Below, in pieces: positions 57,503 through 64,000 of a stretch of 64,000 nucleotides of DNA. Position 1 is the first letter of the stretch. Every line of letters starts with the position of its first letter. Position numbers and translations under genes: made by a program. The notes beneath the pieces are model-generated. The model saw only the letters and a list, made by a program, of their open reading frames with translations, ran no database searches and was not told where the DNA came from. The stretch covers positions 248,001-312,000 of the forward strand of contig NZ_NIOF01000002.1 of the NCBI RefSeq assembly GCF_002205645.1, written 5' to 3'. The DNA comes from Roseateles aquatilis. Lineage in GTDB: Bacteria > Pseudomonadota > Gammaproteobacteria > Burkholderiales > Burkholderiaceae_C.

Positions 57503-59241
57503 TGTCGTCGCAACTGCTTCGCGTGCATGAGGCCGACGCGCGCCCGGATCGTCCCGCCGCCCTCCTTGACGGCGTGTCGCGAGGCTTCGGTTCCTGGCAC
57601 CAGGGACTGGCCCGCGGCGAGGATCGCCGCATGGCGGTCCTCTGCGACGACGGCGCGCGGCGTTCCGGCGCGGCCATCTCCCTGATGCATCAGATGCAGC
57701 TGCAGCACATGAGGACGACTCTGGGGCAGGGCGCGATGATGACGCTCCAGTCCCGAGAGGCGATGCATCAACGCTTCGACCTCGAGTGCCGCGAACAACG
57801 CGGTGAAGCGTTCGGGCAAGGCCAGCAGGGGTTGCTCCATGCCGCGTTCAGGCAGATGGCGGAGCCGCCCCGGCCAATGCCGGAGCAGCCAATGCCAGCC
57901 GGTTTCAGGCCCGCGTCGAGTGCGGTGTCGGCCGATCAACAGGTGTTGGACCAGACCATTCCGCCCCAGGACGCTGCGCAGTTGCCGGCGCTGTTGCAAC
58001 GCCCGCCTCGGGCCATGCCGGCGCCTTCGCCCGGTCCCGCCCCGGTCAGGGACGGCGACACGCAGACAGAGTCCATCGACGAGCCGCCGCCTCGTCCGAC
58101 CACTCCACCGCCGGGACGCCCCGCCTCTCGGCGCGCGACGACAGTCAATGACGGCGGAACGCAGACCGAATCGACGCCAACCACGATGCCGGCGGTAGCC
58201 TCGTCGACACCCGCACCCGCACCCGCACCCGCACCCGCACCCGCACCCGCACCCGCACCCGCACCCGCATCGACATCGAAACCTGCGCCCGCACCCCAAC
58301 CTGCACCAGCGTCGGCGCCCACCGCAACCGATCCGGTAGCGCCTCCCCGCCCTCGAAGGGATGAGCGGCGGGCCGCCATCGGTGCGGGGTCCGCGCCCCT
58401 CCCCAGGTCATCGATTTCAGCGCCAGGGCTTCAGCGCAGTCTGTCCATGCCGAGCCCGCCCACCCATGATCCGGAGGCAGAGGAGGCTCGGACGATTGCC
58501 GCGAAGCTGTCTCACGCGGCCAAGCCGCCGACACTGGATCCCGGCGCCGCGGATGCCCGGCGTGAGGCCGCGGCCCGGGCTCAGGCCCAACAAGCGGCGC
58601 TGACCCGCTCGCTGGAGAAGGCGCGAGGCGATGTCGCGAAGTCGGCGACGGTTGCGCGCGCTTCCAGCGAGTCGGCGCTGAACATCGGTGCCTCGTCCAG
58701 TGCGACGAGCACCTCGATCCGGCGCGCCGCGACCACCGGCGATCTCACTGCGTCCGGAGATCGCTCGGCAAGCGCTCCAGGTCCGGTCGCACGCGAAATG
58801 AGGTCGCTCTTCCAGGCGCTCTATGTGAAGAAGGATCCCGTCGGTCTCGAGAAGCGGATCGAAGTCCACATGCAGCCGCTGGTCGACCGCATCCGTCAGC
58901 ACCACCGCAACCTGCCGCCAGAGGAGCGGGCGAAAACCACCGAGGCCGAGTACGTGCTGCGCGCCCTGGTCCGGTCCGCCGGTAGTGCGGCCGCCTCGCT
59001 GCCGCCGCAGGAGCAGGCGCGGCTGGCGACGCTGGTGACCCAATCGGGCGGCAGCTTCGACCTCGCACGGCGCGCGCACGGAACGATGTTGGAGGAGCTG
59101 TCGCAACTGGCTGGCAGCGATCGTCTGGATGCGTCCGCCGTGTCGCGCCGGTTGAAGGACGTGACCCGTCGCCAGGAGACCTTGAACTACGTGTTGGTGG
59201 CCATGGAACGCGCCGCGCGATCGAGCGAAAGCGACGCCTGA
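57499..59241 (+). CDS. Hypothetical low-complexity protein with (Pro-Ala)n repeat
   Basis: A 580-residue protein I do not recognise. Residues 1-135 look helical and Gln/Met/His-rich. About 170-350 is disordered and Pro/Ala/Ser/Thr-rich, with two DG(D/G)TQTES motifs and a run of ten Pro-Ala pairs coded by hexanucleotide repeats. The last ~160 residues form a helical domain (EMRSLFQALYVKKDPVGLEK onward). There is no signal peptide or membrane helix. The layout of a disordered linker between helical domains suits a secreted effector or large scaffold, but no secretion signal is proved. Confidence 0.6.
   Translation: MMSSQLLRVHEADARPDRPAALLDGVSRGFGSWHQGLARGEDRRMAVLCDDGARRSGAAISLMHQMQLQHMRTTLGQGAMMTLQSREAMHQRFDLECREQRGEAFGQGQQGLLHAAFRQMAEPPRPMPEQPMPAGFRPASSAVSADQQVLDQTIPPQDAAQLPALLQRPPRAMPAPSPGPAPVRDGDTQTESIDEPPPRPTTPPPGRPASRRATTVNDGGTQTESTPTTMPAVASSTPAPAPAPAPAPAPAPAPAPASTSKPAPAPQPAPASAPTATDPVAPPRPRRDERRAAIGAGSAPLPRSSISAPGLQRSLSMPSPPTHDPEAEEARTIAAKLSHAAKPPTLDPGAADARREAAARAQAQQAALTRSLEKARGDVAKSATVARASSESALNIGASSSATSTSIRRAATTGDLTASGDRSASAPGPVAREMRSLFQALYVKKDPVGLEKRIEVHMQPLVDRIRQHHRNLPPEERAKTTEAEYVLRALVRSAGSAAASLPPQEQARLATLVTQSGGSFDLARRAHGTMLEELSQLAGSDRLDASAVSRRLKDVTRRQETLNYVLVAMERAARSSESDA
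58209..58268 (+). repeat. Hexanucleotide repeat (ACCCGC)10
   Basis: Ten perfect tandem copies of ACCCGC encode alternating Pro-Ala inside the unknown 580-residue protein. A change in copy number would keep frame and alter linker length by two residues per unit. Pure repeats of this kind mutate quickly by slippage. Confidence 0.95.
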
Positions 59242-59275
59242 ACCACCATCCCGGCGGTTCACTCCAGCCACCGGA

Positions 59276-59830
59276 TCAAGCCACCGGCAATCCCGCCGGT
59301 GGCTTGATCTCCTCCAGACAGATCATCGACCGCACGTCCGCGACGCCGTCCAGCTGCATCAGCTTGTCGGTCAGGAACTTGGACAGCGCCTGCAGATCAC
59401 GCGCCACCACCTTGAGCAGGTAGTCGCAGTCCCCCGATACGGTGTGGCACTCCAGGATCTCGGGGAAGTCGCGGATCAGCGACTCGATCTCCCGCACGCG
59501 CACGAAGGCCTGGGCGGTGATGTTCAGGCTGACATAGGCCGTCACGCTCAGCCCCAGCGCCAGCGGCGCCACGTCGGCGCGGTAGCCGCGCAGCACCCCG
59601 CGCTCCTCCAGCGCCCGTACCCGACGAAAGCATTGCGGCGCCGAGAGGTGGACTTGCGTCGCCAGGTCCACGTTGGACATGCGCCCGTCGCGCTGCAGCG
59701 CGGCGAGGATGCGCCGATCGATTGCATCGAGCGCGCCACCGGCGCCAGTCGCCGCGGTCCGTGACGGACGATCGGCCCTGTCCGGGGTCGTCGGCGCGTT
59801 CGTGAGCGTGTCTTTGTCCAAGTCGTTCAT
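59276..59830 (-). CDS. Lrp/AsnC family regulator
   Basis: A 184-residue regulator. A 40-residue polar N-terminal extension precedes the winged-helix domain (about 42-90, ILAALQRDGRMSNVDLATQV), then the RAM amino-acid-binding domain (about 100-180, with SGDCDYLLKVVARDL). Lrp-type proteins sense amino acids and form octamers. The chosen ATG follows alternatives up to 36 residues upstream that add AT-richer, poorly conserved sequence. It converges on the unknown 580-residue gene. Confidence 0.88.
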   Translation of the reverse strand: MNDLDKDTLTNAPTTPDRADRPSRTAATGAGGALDAIDRRILAALQRDGRMSNVDLATQVHLSAPQCFRRVRALEERGVLRGYRADVAPLALGLSVTAYVSLNITAQAFVRVREIESLIRDFPEILECHTVSGDCDYLLKVVARDLQALSKFLTDKLMQLDGVADVRSMICLEEIKPPAGLPVA

Positions 59831-59946
59831 CCCCGGCATCGTGATGAGAAATTGTTGCGATTCTATGCAGAACAATGAACGAAGCTTTCGTGGCCTGACG
59901 CCAACGCCTGTGGGCGCCAGGCGCGCCTTCGGGGACAATCGCGGCC

Positions 59947-60549
59947 ATGGATCACAGCTTTCTCTCCGCCCTCATCCTGCTGCTGCTGGTGCTCGACCCG
60001 CTGGGCAGTCTGCCGATCTTCATCCCGATCATGCGATCGGTGCCGCGCGAGCGCCGCCTGCGCGTCGCGCTGCGCGAGGTCGGCATCGCCTTCGGCGTGC
60101 TGCTCGCGTTCATGTTCCTGGGCGAGGGTTTCCTGCGCCTGATGCACCTGTCCGAGCGCTCGCTGGAGGTGGCCGGCGGCGTGATCCTGATCATCATCGC
60201 CATCCGGATGATCTTCAGCCACGCGGGCGAGTCCGCCTACGGCGTCGAGACGGGGCGCGAGCCGCTGATCTTCCCGCTCGCGGTGCCGCTGCTGGCCGGT
60301 CCGTCGGCGATGGCGACGGTGCTGCTGCTGGCCTCGCGCCAGCCGGACCGCATCGGCGAATGGGTCGGTGCGCTGTTCACCGCGATGGTGATCTCGTTCC
60401 TGGCGCTGATCCTGGCCGACCGCATCCGCAAGGTGCTGGGCGACTCGGTCGTCTCCGCGATCGAGAAACTGATGGGCCTGGTGCTGACCGCCATCGCGGT
60501 GGAGATGATCCTGGCCGGCCTGAAGCGTTACTTCGTCGGCGGGCTCTGA
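59947..60549 (+). CDS. MarC family integral membrane protein
   Basis: A 200-residue protein with six predicted helices and the MarC/YhgN-type start LLLLVLDPLGSLPIFIPIM. The function of the family is unsettled; it is not a proven drug exporter. Its last 22 bp overlap the end of the acetyltransferase gene on the other strand. Confidence 0.88.
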   Translation: MDHSFLSALILLLLVLDPLGSLPIFIPIMRSVPRERRLRVALREVGIAFGVLLAFMFLGEGFLRLMHLSERSLEVAGGVILIIIAIRMIFSHAGESAYGVETGREPLIFPLAVPLLAGPSAMATVLLLASRQPDRIGEWVGALFTAMVISFLALILADRIRKVLGDSVVSAIEKLMGLVLTAIAVEMILAGLKRYFVGGL

Positions 60550-61136
60550 GCGGCGGAAGCTGAGCGTCCTTCCCCGGCGACGGCCGCGATCTCCTGCGCG
60601 GCCTTGCTCGACGCCGGGCAGGCGCGCCACTCGTCCACCGTCATGCCGTAGACCGCGCCGTCGAAGTCGTACCAGTGTTCGATGCCGCGAAAGCGCATGC
60701 CCAGCTTCTCCATGACGTGGGACGAGCCGGCGTTCTCCTGGTCGCAGAAGGCGACCAGTTGCGGCGCCCGCAGGTCGTCGAACGCGAAGGCCGCCATGCG
60801 GCGCGCCGCTTCCGACGCGTAGCCGCGGCTCCAGCGGTCCGGGCGCAGGCGCCAGCCGAGCTCGTGCGGCAGGGCCTGATCACGGCCCAGATGCTGGACG
60901 CAGCCGGCGCCGACGATCTGGCCGGTGTCCCGCTCGAAGAAGGTCCACCAGCTGTAACCCCACTCGGCCCAGCGCGCCTTGACGCGGTCGATCATCGCCT
61001 GCGTGTCCTCGATCGTGTCCGGCTTGCCGGTGATGTAGCGCATCACCTCGGGCTCGCGGTTCATCTCGAACAGTCCTTGCAGGTGCGTATCGGCCATCGG
61101 CACGAGACGCAGACGGGGCGTGAGGAGGGTGGTCAT
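60528..61136 (-). CDS. GNAT N-acetyltransferase (RimJ/RimL-like)
   Basis: A 202-residue acyl-CoA-dependent acetyltransferase. TPRLRLVPM at the start, then GWRLRPDRWSRGYASEAARRM (the acetyl-CoA-binding motif A) and the C-terminal ENAGSSHVMEKLGMRF are typical of the RimJ/RimL/YjcK group. Substrate is not evident. The second ATG is chosen; an upstream one would add 14 residues. Confidence 0.88.
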   Translation of the reverse strand: MTTLLTPRLRLVPMADTHLQGLFEMNREPEVMRYITGKPDTIEDTQAMIDRVKARWAEWGYSWWTFFERDTGQIVGAGCVQHLGRDQALPHELGWRLRPDRWSRGYASEAARRMAAFAFDDLRAPQLVAFCDQENAGSSHVMEKLGMRFRGIEHWYDFDGAVYGMTVDEWRACPASSKAAQEIAAVAGEGRSASAAQSPPTK

Positions 61137-61155
61137 CGGCTGACTGTAGCCGCGC

Positions 61156-63294
61156 TCAATCGGCATGACTGCGGTCACCCCGAGGCGATGTCGGCGAGGT
61201 TCCGGGCGCCTCTGCCGAAGTGGCTGCTGTCGTGCGCGACGGGCCTTGCCGCAGCGCGGACAGGTCCACCTCGATCGGCTCCGCGCCGCCGTTGAGCAAC
61301 CGGATCCGGCAACGCCCGGCGCGCTTGGACTCGAACATCGTCTGGTCCGCGCGGCTCAGCAGCACCTCGGGTGCGAGCCCGTCCATGGGGAAATGCGCCA
61401 CGCCGAACGAGCTCCCCACCTGCACCACCGCGCCGCTGGACAGGCGCACCGGCTCCAGGATGGCGCGCAGCAGCCGTTCGCAGACGCCGCGGCCGTCCTG
61501 GTGCGACGGCAGCGGCGTGAGCACCACGACGAACTCGTCCCCGCCCACCCGTGCCGCCGTGTCCGAGGCGCGCAGGCCGTCCCGCAAGCGGCGGGCGATC
61601 GCTTGCAGCACCTCGTCGCCCGCATCGTGGCCGTGCGTGTCGTTGACCGCCTTGAAACCGTCCAGGTCGAGGAAGGCCACGGCCACCATCTGGTCCTGCC
61701 GCTGCGCCGCGTGGATCGCCTGCTGCAGCCGGTCGGCCAGCAGTACCCGGTTGGGCAGGCCGGTCAATGCATCGTGGAAGGCGGCCTGCTCGACGCGCGC
61801 CTCGTAGGCCTTGCTCTGCGTGATGTCGGCCATCATCCACAACGTGGTGTCTTCGTCGCGCTCGCCGGGCAACGCGACGCCGTTCAGGTCGATCCAGATC
61901 GGCGAGCCGTCCTTGCGCCGCATCTGGATCTGGCTGCGGTAGTGGCCGCCACGCTGCAGCACCGGATAGGCGTTCTGGCCGAGCGCGAGGTAGGTGGCCT
62001 CGTCCAGGTAAAGCTGCCGCACCGGCACGCCCAGGAGTTCGTCCTCGGCGTAGCCGAACAACCGCTCCAGCGCGCGGTTCTTCCAGACGATGTTGCGCTC
62101 GCGCAGCTTGGCGATGCCGATGATGTCGGCGTCCAGCATCGCCTGCTGGTCCAGGGTCAGGCGCCGCAGGTCCTCGGTCATCGTGTCCGCCAGCGCCTGG
62201 GCACGGGCCCGGCCGGCCGCCAGCAGGTAGGTGGTCGCCGCCAGCAGTCCGGTCAGCAGGCAGCCGATCAGTCCGGGCCCCCAGCCGGCGGCGTCGATGA
62301 CGCGGCGCTCGTACGCGCGCGACATCGCCGCCTCGATGCGGAAGCCGCGACCGCCAATTTCCAATCGGCGCTCCGCCGACACGATCCGGTTGTCGAAGCC
62401 GGCCCGCGACGACGGATCCGCGTCCAGCGCCTGGATGCCGGTGGCGGAGTCCAGCAGCAGGTCTTCCGTGTGGGTGTGGTCGTCGACCATCAGGCGGAAG
62501 TCCACCGGCGCGGCGGCCATGCCTTCCTTGAGTCCGGCCAGGATTTCCTGCGCCACCAGCGGCGCGTACAGCAGGCCGATCAGCGCGCGTCGCCGCTGGA
62601 CGGGATCGATCGGATCGGCCCCCTCGCGGAACACCGGCACCACCAACTGCATGCCCGGGCCGTGGGCGCGGTCCTGCAGCAGCGGCACGGGCGCAGACAA
62701 CGAGGTCTCGCCGGTGCGGATCGCCCGCTCGATGTTGTCGCGACGGATTGCCTCGGAGCCGAGGTCGTAGCCCCATGCCGCGTAGTTGGCCGCCATCGGC
62801 TCCACGTGGGCGATGACGAACAGGTCCGGCGCATCACCGCGGGTGTGCACCGCGAACTGCGGCGCGCCGTCGGCCTGTTGCTCGGCGACGAAGGTCGACA
62901 GTTGATCGCGCGGGACATGGGCGGCGAAGCCGAAGCCGCGCACGCCGGGGAATTCCCGCGGCAGGTCGCGCGACTCGACGTAGGCGCGGAAGGACTGCCG
63001 GGTGATGTGACCCTGCATCGCCGCGATCGCGCCGCGCGCGCCCTTGAGCCCGTACACCGGCTGCACGAAACGCTGCACGATGTCCCGCTGCAGGCGGTCC
63101 ATCTGGGCGTCGAGCTGCAGGCGGGCCTCGGCCACCACGCGGTTGCGGTTCCAGAGCATGCCGCTGAGCGTCAGGGCCAGGCCGATCAGCAGGACCAGCA
63201 GCGCGCCGACCACGGCGCCCATCGACGGGCCGTCGCGACGGTCGGGCGGGCCCACGACGATGGCGGGGCGGGGGGCGGTGGAGGCGTGGGTCAC
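61156..63294 (-). CDS. Diguanylate cyclase with CHASE, PAS and GGDEF domains
   Basis: A membrane c-di-GMP synthase. One N-terminal helix is followed by a periplasmic CHASE sensor of about 200 residues and a second helix (LIGCLLTGLLAATTYLLA). A PAS domain with PAC (IVWKNRALERLFGYAEDE) precedes GGDEF. The active-site GGDEF motif (584-588) is intact, and an RxxD inhibitory site (RASD) lies five residues before it, so product feedback is likely. Start is uncertain (GTG at 63294; ATG at 63222 gives a shorter form). A PilZ protein occurs elsewhere in the window. Confidence 0.9.
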   Translation of the reverse strand: MTHASTAPRPAIVVGPPDRRDGPSMGAVVGALLVLLIGLALTLSGMLWNRNRVVAEARLQLDAQMDRLQRDIVQRFVQPVYGLKGARGAIAAMQGHITRQSFRAYVESRDLPREFPGVRGFGFAAHVPRDQLSTFVAEQQADGAPQFAVHTRGDAPDLFVIAHVEPMAANYAAWGYDLGSEAIRRDNIERAIRTGETSLSAPVPLLQDRAHGPGMQLVVPVFREGADPIDPVQRRRALIGLLYAPLVAQEILAGLKEGMAAAPVDFRLMVDDHTHTEDLLLDSATGIQALDADPSSRAGFDNRIVSAERRLEIGGRGFRIEAAMSRAYERRVIDAAGWGPGLIGCLLTGLLAATTYLLAAGRARAQALADTMTEDLRRLTLDQQAMLDADIIGIAKLRERNIVWKNRALERLFGYAEDELLGVPVRQLYLDEATYLALGQNAYPVLQRGGHYRSQIQMRRKDGSPIWIDLNGVALPGERDEDTTLWMMADITQSKAYEARVEQAAFHDALTGLPNRVLLADRLQQAIHAAQRQDQMVAVAFLDLDGFKAVNDTHGHDAGDEVLQAIARRLRDGLRASDTAARVGGDEFVVVLTPLPSHQDGRGVCERLLRAILEPVRLSSGAVVQVGSSFGVAHFPMDGLAPEVLLSRADQTMFESKRAGRCRIRLLNGGAEPIEVDLSALRQGPSRTTAATSAEAPGTSPTSPRGDRSHAD

Positions 63295-63522
63295 AGGCGG
63301 GGCGGCTCGTGGCCGCGGGCGCTGAACACAGCCGCCAACTGTAGAGCAGCCCCGGCGCGCGCGCACGGGCGGCCGTGCATGGGCGGGGCTCGTTACATCT
63401 GAGGCGTGCCGGACGTGACGGACGGGGCGGGGAAGTCCTATCCTCCCCCGCTCAAGGGGGCGGCGCGTGGCTTGCTCCTGTGCTGCAATCAATCCTCATA
63501 TCCGGCGAAGGCGGGCAGCAGC

Positions 63523-64000
63523 ATGTCTCAAGACTCGGACAAGGGCCCCGGGGCCTGGTGGATGTCGTTGCGGCGGCGTTGGCAGATGCGCCGCGACAAA
63601 CCGGTGCGCGTCGCCGCGACCGACGAGGCGCAACTGATGGACGGCCTCAAGCGCGAGGCCGCCCGGGCGCAGCGCCACGGGCATGACGGCGTGTTGATCC
63701 TGCTGGAGCTCGACCCCTGGGTGCGGCTGCAGCAGCAGCACGGGGACGACTGCCTGCGGGCCCTGGACGAGCGTCTGGGCCAGCTGGCCCGCCAGCAACT
63801 GCGTGGCGGCGACTGGCTGCTGCCGCTGCCGCGTGGCGTCTGGGCCGTCTACCTGCCGTGTACCGATCCGCTGGGCGCGCTGGACGCCGCCGACCGGCTG
63901 CGCTCCCGCGTCGCGACGCTGGACTACCGCTGGCAGGGCCAGGCCCTGCCGCTCAGCGCCAGCCTGGGCCTGGCCCATTGGCAGGACTGGAAGCGCGAGC
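63523..64000 (+). CDS. Degenerate GGDEF-domain protein, 5' part only
   Basis: The reading frame opens at ATG 63523 and is still open at the window edge. The first 159 residues resemble a GGDEF domain: LELDPWVRLQQQHGDDCL matches the motif LDxFkxxNDxxGHxxGD, and later LSASLGLAHW matches its final strand. The catalytic GGDEF is replaced by a PRGVW-like segment, so cyclase activity is unlikely; nucleotide sensing or pairing with a later EAL domain is possible. It diverges from the diguanylate cyclase gene 228 bp away. Confidence 0.6.
   Translation, partial: MSQDSDKGPGAWWMSLRRRWQMRRDKPVRVAATDEAQLMDGLKREAARAQRHGHDGVLILLELDPWVRLQQQHGDDCLRALDERLGQLARQQLRGGDWLLPLPRGVWAVYLPCTDPLGALDAADRLRSRVATLDYRWQGQALPLSASLGLAHWQDWKRE

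Noticed and set aside
58066-58170. Dynein light chain (LC8) binding motifs in the 580-residue protein
   Set aside because: Both motifs have the TQT core but Gly instead of Lys/Arg two residues before it, so host mimicry is not claimed.
59281-59302. Hairpin CCACCGGC/GCCGGTGG as a terminator
   Set aside because: It lies inside the last codons of the Lrp gene and lacks a T-run on either side.

Overview
The window is high-GC DNA from a betaproteobacterium. The pepA-holC pair, the lptF-lptG-cysB block, the gcvTHP-sdaA operon under a glycine riboswitch and an exosortase-associated Prs cluster together suggest Burkholderiales, most likely the Roseateles/Mitsuaria/Rubrivivax group. The genus is inferred from gene content and style, not from a marker gene.

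Positions 1-9940 are the late end of a podovirus-like prophage. In order they carry two virion or ejection proteins, a minus-strand membrane ORF that may be a moron, terminase small and large subunits, a tail spike with an S74 self-cleaving chaperone, two membrane proteins (holin or antiholin candidates), an M15 endolysin and an embedded Rz/Rz1 spanin pair. The prophage stops beside the 3' end of a tRNA-Arg(UCU) gene, which is the likely integration site.

Positions 10100-28800 are housekeeping and transport genes. They comprise an OPT oligopeptide transporter, a small coiled-coil membrane protein, a ProVWX-type betaine/proline ABC transporter behind a near-consensus sigma-70 promoter, tRNA-Pro(UGG), an APH-fold kinase-like protein, a Crp/Fnr regulator, a FimV-like polar protein, and a PLP aminotransferase. 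These are followed by a minus-strand run lptF-lptG-cbiX-cysB, with pepA-holC divergent from it. A periplasmic amino-acid-binding protein follows at 28804.

Positions 30000-40925 form the most distinctive region, an exopolysaccharide/PEP-CTERM regulatory cluster. It contains a sugar transferase behind a sigma-54-like promoter, histidine kinase PrsK, sigma-54 activator PrsR, and TPR lipoprotein PrsT. It ends with a FeeM-like acyltransferase fused to a PilZ domain, coupled to a Tat-type exported serine protease. Between prsK and prsR lie three exact 77-bp tandem repeats. Each repeat is a 26-codon mini-ORF that starts and stops in ATGA overlaps, giving an unbroken chain of coupled start and stop codons from prsK into prsR.

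Positions 40950-64000 carry an MFS exporter, an orphan spore-coat-U-type protein, and the gcvT-gcvH-gcvP-sdaA operon behind a tandem glycine riboswitch. Two unrecognised proteins follow. A QseBC/PmrAB-like two-component system comes next, with a PmrA-type box at the kinase stop codon just upstream of a DegP protease gene. XerD follows, then a coupled pair of unrecognised genes, one encoding a Pro-Ala hexanucleotide repeat. The window ends with an Lrp regulator, a MarC protein, a GNAT enzyme, a CHASE-PAS-GGDEF diguanylate cyclase and the start of a degenerate GGDEF gene cut by the window edge. No CRISPR array, rRNA or insertion sequence was seen.
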